Source: Pseudoxanthomonas sp. JBR18
GTDB lineage: Bacteria > Pseudomonadota > Gammaproteobacteria > Xanthomonadales > Xanthomonadaceae
Direction: 5' to 3'
DNA length: 64,000 nt
NCBI RefSeq assembly: GCF_028198165.1
Contig: NZ_CP116339.1
Location: 1,097,001 to 1,161,000, forward strand
Shown here: positions 26,654 through 34,602 of the stretch, piece by piece
How the letters are laid out: each line of letters begins with the position of its first letter
How positions within the stretch are numbered: the first letter of the stretch is position 1
The notes under the pieces: model-generated
Seen by the model: only the letters and a program-made list of their open reading frames with translations
The model's database searches: none
Told to the model about the DNA's origin: nothing
Made by a program: the position numbers and the translations under genes

Positions 26654-27688
26654 ACCGCGCCAGCCTTTGTCCTTGAACTTAGCTGTTGCTGCTGTTGTTG
26701 CTGTCGTTGCTTTCGAGTTGTTGCCGTTGCCGTCAGCTTTTTGCCTTCCCTGTCTGAGCCGTAAAGCGAGCCGAGCATCGCAGGAAGGCAGGGCCGAAGA
26801 GTCGCCCTGTCTGAGCGAAGCGAGTTTGGGCGACGTGCCCTGACTTCCGAGAAGCGCAGGGAACCGCCGCGTAGCGGCGGCGAGTGTCCGGCGAGTAGCG
26901 GTTTTGCCTTCTTTTGTCGCCACAAAAGAAGGTCGCGCCCGAAGGGCGTGAAAGCTCTTGATCCTGTTTTCAGCTTCAGACTTTGGCTTGAGTTCGCCGA
27001 AACAAAATCCACGGCATCACGCCTGCGGCGCGCCAAGTGCAAGGCTTTCGCGCTTGCCGCGCGAGTGACTTTTGTCGCGGCAAAAGTCACCAAAACCGCT
27101 ACTCGCCGGGACGCGATCCGCCGCTACGCGGCGGTTCCCTGCGCTTCTCGGAAGTCAGGGCACGTCGCCCAAACTCGCTACGCTCAAACAGGGCGACTCT
27201 TCGGCCCTGCCTTCCTGCGATGCTCGGCTCGCTTTACGGCTCAGACAAGTGAAGCAACTGCAACAGCAGAAACAACAGCAACAGCAACAGCAACAGCAAG
27301 TTCGAGCGTGCTGCCGACGCGGTCGCCTGGGACGCCCGCGCGACATCGGCCACCGACTGGGCGAGCTACACCCGCGCCAGTACCCACTCCGCGGACGCAG
27401 GGTTTGCTGGGCGACCAGCCAGGTGCGTCGATCGATCGCACCGACCTGTTGGCGGACCTGGTATAGGCGAGCCACGTCCTGCGCGGCCTTGTCCGACTTG
27501 GTCGCCGTAGCAAGCTGCGCAATGGAAGCGTACCGCGTCACCGTGCATGTCGCCGGCTTCGACTTACCGCAGGACCAGCGCGAGGCGATGTTCGTTCCGC
27601 TTGTGCGGCCGGATGCCTCGCATTCGCACCAAGGTGCTGAAGCGCTCGCAGCGGACCACAGGTCGCCCGACACGCACCGCTCGCCCGA
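26654..27688. other. Gene-free, repeat-dominated interval
   Basis: No convincing gene was found in this 1,035-bp gap. The left 60% is a large inverted-repeat structure (listed separately). The right part, 27302-27688, is unique sequence with no start, ribosome-binding site or domain. A minus-strand stretch at about 27420-27550 encodes a hydrophilic helical-looking segment (AQLATATKSDKAAQDVARLY) that may be the decayed remnant of a gene. Confidence 0.6.
26683..27300. repeat. Long inverted repeat bracketed by CAA/CAG microsatellites
   Basis: Arms at about 26751-26905 and 27091-27246 are near-perfect reverse complements (about 155 bp; sharing for example TGAGCCGTAAAGCGAGCC). The 185-bp centre holds two perfect hairpins: CCTTCTTTTGT / ACAAAAGAAGG at about 26907-26932 and GTGACTTTTG / CAAAAGTCAC at about 27065-27090. 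Outside the arms are GTT/GCT-rich sequence on the left (26683-26735) and CAACAG repeats on the right (27262-27299), again mirror images. Frames across the arms read as low-complexity Arg/Ser/Gln peptides and are not genes. Confidence 0.85.
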
Positions 27689-28765
27689 TCAGTCGGCCCG
27701 GTCCATCGACAGCTGCGCCGGATCCAGCACGACCTGCGCGATCGCGGTGCGCTTCCAGGTGTAGCTGATGTGCACTTTCCCATCGTGGGCCTGGATGACG
27801 GCCGGGTAGGAGAACTTCTCGCCGGGCGTGTTCTCCAGCGTGAGCACGCGGTGCCAATGCAGGCCATCGTCGGACAGCGCCACGGCCAGCACGCCGCGCC
27901 CATCCCACCAGTCCTTGCCGCTGGTGGTGGGGTTGTAGACCAGCAGCGAGCGCCCATCGGCCAGCTGCACCGCGTCGATGCCGGCGTTGGGGTTGTCCAC
28001 GTCCAGCAGGGTCGGCGCGGTCCAGTGTGCGCCATGGTCGGAGGACCACAGGCTGGCGATGCGGTTCTGCTGGGTGCGTGCCAGCGCCTGCACGCGGCCG
28101 TCGGCATGCACCAGCAACGCGGGCTGGATCGCGCCGATCCGCACGGGATTGTTGAGCGGACCGGTGCGCTGCCAGTGCGCGCCGCCATCGTCGGACCATT
28201 CCATGTGCAGGCGCCAGCCATCGTCCTCGGTACTGGACGGGGCGAGGATGCGGCCGTCGGCCAGTTGCACCGGCTTGTCCTTGATCGGGCCAAGGATGCC
28301 CTCGGGCAGGCGTCGCGGTGCGGACCAATGAGCGCCATCGTCGGTGGAGGTGATGACCATGCCCCACCATTGGCGCGGATTGGGGCCGAGCTTGTAGTAG
28401 AGCTGCAGCGGGCCGTGGTCGGGCTGAAACAACACCGGGTTCCAGGCGGCGATCGGCTTGCCGTGCGCATCGACGCCGTCGGCCACGCGCACGGGCGTGG
28501 ACCAGCCGCCCGTGTCACGGCGCGCCAGCCAGATGCCCACGTCCGTCGCGCCTTCGTGGTCACCGCCGAACCACGCGGCCAGCAGCACGCCGTCGCGGGT
28601 TTCCACCAGGGTGGAGGCGTGGCACTGCGGCGTGGGACAGACCAGGTGCGTGCGCGCCACGACGGCGCCGGGCGCCGGAGCGCGGGCCGCTGCCGCGCCC
28701 GCGGCGGCCAACCCCACCATCGCGCACAGCGCTGCACGCGGCCACAAGAATCTATCTGCAATCAC
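27689..28765 (-). CDS. BNR-repeat sialidase-like hydrolase
   Basis: This 358-residue exported protein has a signal peptide of about 27 residues (ends AAA-RAP). It is a six-bladed propeller of the predicted-neuraminidase group, with Asp-box-like repeats STDDGAHW, SDDGGAHW, SSDHGAHW and SDDGLHW, and the early AWFGGDHEGATDVGIW motif. Sialic acid is absent from plants, so the glycosidic target may differ. A GTG start is used, with GAGGGA upstream. It lies 31 nt after the GH35 gene in the same direction and appears to be the last member of the nix run. Confidence 0.75.
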   Translation of the reverse strand: MIADRFLWPRAALCAMVGLAAAGAAAARAPAPGAVVARTHLVCPTPQCHASTLVETRDGVLLAAWFGGDHEGATDVGIWLARRDTGGWSTPVRVADGVDAHGKPIAAWNPVLFQPDHGPLQLYYKLGPNPRQWWGMVITSTDDGAHWSAPRRLPEGILGPIKDKPVQLADGRILAPSSTEDDGWRLHMEWSDDGGAHWQRTGPLNNPVRIGAIQPALLVHADGRVQALARTQQNRIASLWSSDHGAHWTAPTLLDVDNPNAGIDAVQLADGRSLLVYNPTTSGKDWWDGRGVLAVALSDDGLHWHRVLTLENTPGEKFSYPAVIQAHDGKVHISYTWKRTAIAQVVLDPAQLSMDRAD

Positions 28766-28796
28766 TTGAATCCCTCATTCAACGGTGGGCGCCACC

Positions 28797-30677
28797 TCAG
28801 GGCGTAGACGCCTTCGGTGGGTCGATCCACACCGGATGCGCCACGCCGGCGAGCTGTGGCGTGGCCGCCGTGTCCAGGTCGAAGACCACCACCGTGTTGT
28901 CGCCCGTCCGCTGCCAGGCGCCGGGAAAGTACAGCGCCGCCTGCGGGCCGATCTTCCACACCCGGCCCAGGTTGTGGCCGTTGGCCCACAGCTGGCCCTG
29001 GCCGAAGGCGCGCGTGTCCAGATAGGTGTCGCCGGGATGGGCGATGCGCAGCGTGCCGCGGTGGAAGGCCGGGCCGGCGACCGGCTGCCGGGTCCAGCCA
29101 CGCACCGCGTCCGGGTCGTCCATCGGCAGCGGGAAGGTGTCCCAGCCCTTCACTGGAACGCCGGCCAGGAACACCGGGCCGACCAGTCCGGCGCGGCCAT
29201 CGGCCAGGTGCGGGCCGTAGTTCACCCGGCCGGTGTTCTGCACCAGGACCTCCAGGGTGTGCTCGCCAGCGGGAATGTCGACGTCCACCTCGACCTGCTT
29301 GAGGCGGCGCTCGGCCGCACCGACGTCGCGGCGATCGACGTAGATCCGCGCCGCATCGCGTACTTCGCCCAGGTACAGCGCGCCGTGGACCGGACCGGTG
29401 ACGCGGGTGCGGTAGAGGATGGCGCCGTAAGCCTGGCCGACCTGTTCCATCGGCAGCGGATCGGCGGCGTGGTGCGGCGCGGGCAGGTTGTCCCAGAGCG
29501 AGGCCGCTTCTTCCAGCCGCACCGTCGGCAGTGCCTGCAGCGGCGCCTGCGCCGGCAGGGGCGGCGGCGTGTGGCCGGTGGCCGTGGCGATCACCTCGCG
29601 GAACAAGGCGAACTTGGGCGTCGGCCGGCCCGCCTCGTCCAGCACCGCGTCGTAGTCGTAGCTGGTGATGTCCGGCGCGTAATGGTCGGCCGGGCCACCC
29701 TGAAAGTTGGCCCCGGCCATGTAGCCGAAGCTGGTGCCGCCGATGAACATGTACAGATTCACCGAAATCCCCTGCCCCAGCATCCAGGCCAGTTCGTCGG
29801 CCTGCTGCCGCGCATTGGTGTGCGCGTGCGCCTCGCCCCAGTGGTCGAACCAGCCGGCCCAGTATTCGCCGGCCATACGCGGCTGCCCGGGACGCGCCTT
29901 GGCCAGCGTCTCGAACGCGCCGCGCGCCTGCCCAGGGGCGAAGTTCACCGTCGCCAGCGTGCCGGGCAGCGTGCCGTTGGCCAGCATGTCCGCCCCATCG
30001 GCGGTGAACAGCAGCGCCTGGTCGAAGCCGGCTTCGACCAGCATCTTCCGGGTGTCGCGCATATAGGCGTGGTCGTTGCCGTAGGAGCCGTATTCGTTTT
30101 CCACCTGCACGGCGACGATCGGCCCGCCATGACCGTTGAGCAGCGGCCGCACCTGGTCGGCCAGCGCCTGCAGGTAGCGCCGCTCGGCGGCGAGGAAGCG
30201 CGGATCGCGCGAGCGCACCTGCAGCGTGGGATCGGCGAACAGCCACGCCGGATAACCCCCGGCATCCCACTCGGCGCAGGCGTACGGCCCGGGACGCAGG
30301 ATCACATTCAGTCCCTGCGCGGCGGCGGCGCGCACGAAGGCGGCCACATCGTTGTTGCCGCTGAAGTCGAACCGCCCCGGCTGCGGCTCCACCGCATTCC
30401 AGAACACGTAGGTCTCCACCGTGTTGAGCCCCAGCGCGCGCGCCTTGCGCAGGCGGTCGTCCCAATCCGCGCGCGCGATGCGCTGGAAGTGGATCGACCC
30501 GGAAATCACCTGGTAAGGCTGGCCGCCGCGTACGAAATGGTCGCCTTCGATGCCCAAGCGCGGCCACGCCGGCGTGGCGCCGAACGCCGGTCCGGCCAAT
30601 GCCGCCAGCAGCAGCGCCAGTCCGAACAACGCCAACGCCAGTCGCGCCAGCGCGGTGTGACGCCATCCAGCCATCAT
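28797..30677 (-). CDS. nixL: GH35 beta-galactosidase (nixL)
   Basis: This 626-residue secreted glycosidase has a signal peptide (about residues 1-33), a GH35 barrel with acid/base Glu in VQVENEYGSYG and nucleophile Glu in MAGEYWAGWFDHWGE, then beta-sandwich domains. GH35 enzymes remove terminal beta-galactose; in N-glycan breakdown this fits the beta-1,3-galactose of Lewis-a type antennae. Its ATG overlaps the TGA of the GH92 gene in an ATGA, so translation is coupled. The symbol follows the gene order of the X. campestris nix cluster. Confidence 0.88.
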   Translation of the reverse strand: MMAGWRHTALARLALALFGLALLLAALAGPAFGATPAWPRLGIEGDHFVRGGQPYQVISGSIHFQRIARADWDDRLRKARALGLNTVETYVFWNAVEPQPGRFDFSGNNDVAAFVRAAAAQGLNVILRPGPYACAEWDAGGYPAWLFADPTLQVRSRDPRFLAAERRYLQALADQVRPLLNGHGGPIVAVQVENEYGSYGNDHAYMRDTRKMLVEAGFDQALLFTADGADMLANGTLPGTLATVNFAPGQARGAFETLAKARPGQPRMAGEYWAGWFDHWGEAHAHTNARQQADELAWMLGQGISVNLYMFIGGTSFGYMAGANFQGGPADHYAPDITSYDYDAVLDEAGRPTPKFALFREVIATATGHTPPPLPAQAPLQALPTVRLEEAASLWDNLPAPHHAADPLPMEQVGQAYGAILYRTRVTGPVHGALYLGEVRDAARIYVDRRDVGAAERRLKQVEVDVDIPAGEHTLEVLVQNTGRVNYGPHLADGRAGLVGPVFLAGVPVKGWDTFPLPMDDPDAVRGWTRQPVAGPAFHRGTLRIAHPGDTYLDTRAFGQGQLWANGHNLGRVWKIGPQAALYFPGAWQRTGDNTVVVFDLDTAATPQLAGVAHPVWIDPPKASTP

Positions 30678-33016
30678 GCGAACGACGGCGGCAGGTCTTT
30701 GCCCGAGGCGCCGAAGGCCTTGTTCGGCTCGGGCCCCATCACGAAGGACAGCGTGCCGCCCGCGGCCAGGTCGGCATGCTTGAGCCAGCTGCGCGTGGTC
30801 GGCGCCCCGTTCCAGGCCAGCGACTGCACATAGACGTTCTTGTCGCTGTTGCCGCTGACTTCGATGCGCAGGGTCTTGCCTTGGCCCACCTCCACCGTGG
30901 CCCCATCGAACAGCGGGCTGCCGACCACGTAGTGGCCACTGACCGGATCGACCGCGTACAGGCCGAGCGCGCTGAGCACGAACCACGCGCTCATCTGCCC
31001 GCAGTCCTCGTTGCCCGACAGGCCGTTGCGCGCATCGTGGTATTGCTCGACCAGCAGCCGGCGCACCATCGCCTGGGTCTTGTAGGCCTGTCCCGCGTAG
31101 GCGAACAGATAGGCCACGTGGTGGCTGGGTTCGTTGCCATGCGCGTACTGGCCGACCAGGCCGTCGATGTCCGGCGGCGCATCGGGGGGTAGCTCGGAGC
31201 TGGTGGTGAACAGTTCCTCCAGCTTGGCGGCAAACACCTCGCGCCCGCCGAACAATTCCATGTAGCCGTACAGGTCGTGCTGGTTGAGGAAGGTCGCCTG
31301 CCAGGCATTGGACTCGGTGAAGTCGCGCCACCGCTTGCTGTGGCCGACCGCGCGCGGATCGAACGGCTGCGCCCAGCTGCCGTCGGACAGGCGCGGCTGC
31401 ATGAAGGTGCTCTCGCGGTTGAACAGGTTGCGGTAGTTGCGCGAGCGCTCGCGCAGCTTGCGTGCCTCGCCATGGGCGCCGGCTGCGTCGGCCAGGTGCG
31501 ACACGGCCCAGTCGTCGTAGGCGAACTCCAGGGTGCGGCTGACCGCCTCGTCGACCTTGTCGCTGGGGATATACCCCAGCTCGCGGTACAGCGCCAGGCC
31601 ATGAAAATCATCGTCCATCGCACGCTTGCGGTACTGCTTCCACGCGGTCTTGTAGTCGATGCCGGTGAAGCCCTTGGCGTGCGCCTCGGCGATCACCACC
31701 GCCGAGTGGTAGCCGATCATGCAGTCGGTCTCCACGCCTTGCAGCGGCCAGATCGCCACGCCGGCCGGCGACTGCCCGTTGCCACGCACCAGGCATTGCA
31801 CCAGGTCGGGCACGCGCGCGGACTGGACCAGGGTGAACAGCGGATGCAGCGCGCGGTAGGTATCCCACAAGGAATAGGTGCTGTAGTTGTGCTGACCCTG
31901 CGGCAGCTGGTGCACTTCCTGGTCCATGCCGCGGTAGCGGCCATCGACGTCGCTGAAGAGCGAGGGCGCGATGCAGGTGTGGTAGAGGCTAGTGTAGAAC
32001 ACGCGCCGGTGCGCATCGTCCTCGGTCTGCACGCGGATGCGGCCCAGCTCGGCTTCCCAGGCCTGCACCGCCTCGGCGTGCACGCGGGCGAAGTCGAAGT
32101 CCGGCAGCTCGGCATCCAGGTTGGCCAGCGCGTTCTCCGCACTCACCGCCGACACGCCCACCTTGACCAGCAGCGGACCTTCGCCGGCATCGGGGTAATG
32201 CAGCGCGGCCTTCAGGCAGGTGCCCGCCGACTGCGTGGTGCCGTCGGCCAGGGGCGCATCATCGCTGTAGAGCTGGGCGCTGGCGAAGGGGCGCGACAGG
32301 CGCATGGCGAAGTAGATGTAGCGACCGCTGGCCCACTGGTGCACGCGGCGCCCGCCCATCAAGGTCTGCGCATCGACCACCTGCAGGGTGGCATCGCTGA
32401 CACGCGTGGGCACGCCTGGACGGTCCTGCATGCCGTGGAACAGATCCAGCAACAGGTGACCGGCCGCGCCCTTGGGGAAGTGGTAGCGATGCAGGCCGGC
32501 GCGCTGTGTCGCGGTCAGCTCTGCGTGGATATTGTCGTCCTGCAGGCGCACCCGGTAATAGCCGGGCGAAGCGGCCTCGTCGTCGTGGTCGTAGCGCTGG
32601 CGGTAGCCGCTGTCGGGGTCGTCCAGTTCCCCCGGTTTCAACTGCACGGGCCCGGTGGACGGCATCACCAGGAAATCCAGCATGTCGCCGATGCCGGTGC
32701 CCGACAGGTGGGTGTGCGAGAAGCCCATGATCGAGTGGTTGTCGGTGTGGTAGCCGCCACACGAATCCCACACCGCGTTGTAGGTGTCCGGACTGAGCTG
32801 GACCATGCCGAAGGGCAGCGTCGCGCCGGGGAACACGTGCCCGTGCCCACCGGTGCCGATGAAGACGTCCACGTGGCGGGTCAGGTCAGGCTCCACGCGG
32901 CGATCGGCAGGCAGCGCGTAGTTGCCGGCGCGGGCGAAGGCGCGGCCGGCCAGTCCGGTACCGCTGAGCAGGGCCAGGGCGATGGCGCCCTGCAGGAACG
33001 TGCGTCGTGTGGCCAT
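30674..33016 (-). CDS. nixK: GH92 alpha-mannosidase with Tat signal (nixK)
   Basis: This is a 780-residue exo-alpha-mannosidase of the calcium-dependent GH92 family. It begins MATRRTFLQG, a twin-arginine export signal. Family motifs are the GTGGHGHVFPGATLPFGMVQLSPD opening (residues ~65-90), GFSHTHLSGTG, SLWDTYRALHPL and GNEDCGQMSAW. In X. campestris NixK removes the alpha-1,3-mannose first, allowing the xylosidase and GH125 enzyme to act. The ATG at 33016 is preceded by GAGGA. A REP element separates it from the GH125 gene. Confidence 0.93.
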   Translation of the reverse strand: MATRRTFLQGAIALALLSGTGLAGRAFARAGNYALPADRRVEPDLTRHVDVFIGTGGHGHVFPGATLPFGMVQLSPDTYNAVWDSCGGYHTDNHSIMGFSHTHLSGTGIGDMLDFLVMPSTGPVQLKPGELDDPDSGYRQRYDHDDEAASPGYYRVRLQDDNIHAELTATQRAGLHRYHFPKGAAGHLLLDLFHGMQDRPGVPTRVSDATLQVVDAQTLMGGRRVHQWASGRYIYFAMRLSRPFASAQLYSDDAPLADGTTQSAGTCLKAALHYPDAGEGPLLVKVGVSAVSAENALANLDAELPDFDFARVHAEAVQAWEAELGRIRVQTEDDAHRRVFYTSLYHTCIAPSLFSDVDGRYRGMDQEVHQLPQGQHNYSTYSLWDTYRALHPLFTLVQSARVPDLVQCLVRGNGQSPAGVAIWPLQGVETDCMIGYHSAVVIAEAHAKGFTGIDYKTAWKQYRKRAMDDDFHGLALYRELGYIPSDKVDEAVSRTLEFAYDDWAVSHLADAAGAHGEARKLRERSRNYRNLFNRESTFMQPRLSDGSWAQPFDPRAVGHSKRWRDFTESNAWQATFLNQHDLYGYMELFGGREVFAAKLEELFTTSSELPPDAPPDIDGLVGQYAHGNEPSHHVAYLFAYAGQAYKTQAMVRRLLVEQYHDARNGLSGNEDCGQMSAWFVLSALGLYAVDPVSGHYVVGSPLFDGATVEVGQGKTLRIEVSGNSDKNVYVQSLAWNGAPTTRSWLKHADLAAGGTLSFVMGPEPNKAFGASGKDLPPSFA

Positions 33017-33047
33017 TGCGAAGAAGTCCTCGTGGAGCGGTGTTGGT

Positions 33048-33101
33048 GTGGGAGCCGCCATGGTGGCGATGGCAAGCACGGGGGAAGCCATCGCCGCCCA
33101 C
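33048..33101. repeat. REP element inside the nix operon
   Basis: GTGGGAGCCGCCATGGTGGC is followed by a partly complementary right arm (GCCATCGCCGCCCAC), the same family as at 3603-3727. It lies between the GH125 stop (33105) and the GH92 start (33016), where the RNA hairpin could stabilise the upstream mRNA end or cause partial polarity. Confidence 0.7.
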
Positions 33102-33104
33102 GGA

Positions 33105-34550
33105 TCAGGCGCGCAGCAGTTGCGGCCGGGTCTGGTGGAGATGGACGACGAGTTCGCCGAACAGCGTGTTGGCCCAGGCGAACCAGGCGCGGGTGAAGTG
33201 CGACGGGTCGTCCTGGTCGAACGCCTCGTGCATGAAGCCAGTTCCGTTGTCGGTGGTCTTGAGCCACTGCAGGCACTGGCGGATCTGCGCGTCGTCGTCG
33301 CTGGTGAAGGCGTACAGGATGATCGCCATCGGCCAGATCATCCGCAGGCCCTCGTGCGGGCCGCCGATGCCCTGCGCCGCCGTGCCCTGGAAGAAATACG
33401 GGTTGCGCGGGCTCCAGGCCAGCGCGCGGGTACGCTGGTAGACCGGGTCGTCGCGATCGACGCAGCCCAGGTAGGCAAGGCTCAGCAGGCCCGGCGCGTT
33501 GGCGTCGTCCATGAACAGCTGGTTGCCATAGCCGTCGACTTCGTAGGCCCAGTGCGTGCTGCCGTCGGCGTCGCGCTGCAGGCCGGCCTTGCGCGTGGCC
33601 TGTTCCACCTCGTCGGCCAGGGCGCGGCACTGCGCGGCGAAGTCCGCATCGTGGTGGATCGCCGCGCTCATCTGCGCCAGTTGGCGCAGCACGGTCACCG
33701 CGAACAGGTTGGCCGGCACGAACAGCGGATACAGGCAGGCGTCGTCGGACGGGCGGAACATCGAGTGGATCATCCCGTTGGGCCGGGTCGGATTGCCGTA
33801 GCCGTCCAGGAACTGGCTCTCGGTCGGGATCGGCGAGGGTCGCTGGAAGCGATACGGCCCCGGACCGTCCTTGCGCTGCTGCTCACGGAAGGTCCGCACC
33901 ACCAAGGCCATCGCCGCGCGCCAGTCGTCATCGAACGGCGCGGTGTCGCCGGTCGCCTGCCAGTAAGCGTGTGCCAGGCGGATCGGATAGCACAGCGAGT
34001 CGACCTCCCATTTGCGCTCGCCCACGCCGGGCTTCATCTCGGTGTCGTCGCTGACCGCCCACTTCAGCCGCTGGCCGTGTGGGTCGGGCAGGAAGGCATT
34101 GGCATAGGGATCGATGCGGATGCACGCGGCCTGGCGCTGGATCAGGCCATGGAACATGCGCCGCAGCGCCTTGTCGCCGCGCGCGAGGGGAATGTAGGGA
34201 TGCACCTGGGCGGAGGAATCGCGCAACCACATCGCGTCGATGTCACCGGTGATGACGAAGGTGTCCGGCTTGCCGTTGAGGGTGCCGATCTCCACCGTGG
34301 TATCCAGCGTGTTGGGGTAGCAGTTCTCGAACAGCCAGGCCAGCTTGGGATCGGCGATGCCGGCCTTGACCGTGCGCAGCTGACGCTCGACCGCCTCGGA
34401 GGTGAAGCGGCGCTTGCCCGGCGCCGGGCGCTGGCTGGTCAAGCCCGCGGCGGTGACCGGAGCGGCGGCCCAGCCTGGCAGGGCCGCGGCCATCAGGCCG
34501 GCCCCGGCGCTGGCGCCGAGCAGTTGCAGGATGTCGCGACGGGTAGTCAT
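33105..34550 (-). CDS. nixJ: GH125 exo-alpha-1,6-mannosidase with Tat signal (nixJ)
   Basis: This is a 481-residue (alpha/alpha)6-barrel exo-alpha-1,6-mannosidase. It starts MTTRRDILQLLGASAG, a twin-arginine signal. Family motifs are GDIDAMWLRDSSAQVHPY, DDTEMKPGVGERKWEVDSLC (20 residues) and FIRPSDDACLYPLF-like MFRPSDDACLYP. X. campestris NixJ takes the core alpha-1,6-mannose after xylose removal. The start at 34550 has a GGAGAG site. It lies between GH3 and GH92 as in the published nix order. Confidence 0.92.
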   Translation of the reverse strand: MTTRRDILQLLGASAGAGLMAAALPGWAAAPVTAAGLTSQRPAPGKRRFTSEAVERQLRTVKAGIADPKLAWLFENCYPNTLDTTVEIGTLNGKPDTFVITGDIDAMWLRDSSAQVHPYIPLARGDKALRRMFHGLIQRQAACIRIDPYANAFLPDPHGQRLKWAVSDDTEMKPGVGERKWEVDSLCYPIRLAHAYWQATGDTAPFDDDWRAAMALVVRTFREQQRKDGPGPYRFQRPSPIPTESQFLDGYGNPTRPNGMIHSMFRPSDDACLYPLFVPANLFAVTVLRQLAQMSAAIHHDADFAAQCRALADEVEQATRKAGLQRDADGSTHWAYEVDGYGNQLFMDDANAPGLLSLAYLGCVDRDDPVYQRTRALAWSPRNPYFFQGTAAQGIGGPHEGLRMIWPMAIILYAFTSDDDAQIRQCLQWLKTTDNGTGFMHEAFDQDDPSHFTRAWFAWANTLFGELVVHLHQTRPQLLRA

Positions 34551-34602
34551 GGGGCTCTCCTGGAGCGGGACGGCGCGGGCCATGCCGCGCCAGGACACGG
34601 GC

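Noticed and set aside
27262-27299. Possible CRISPR-like direct repeats
   Set aside because: The unit is only 6 nt with no spacers; it is a microsatellite.
26948-27466. 172-codon frame ending in Thr/Ala/Ser-rich repeats
   Set aside because: It crosses the inverted-repeat arm and the CAACAG microsatellite and has no ribosome-binding site. Treated as repeat DNA, not a gene.
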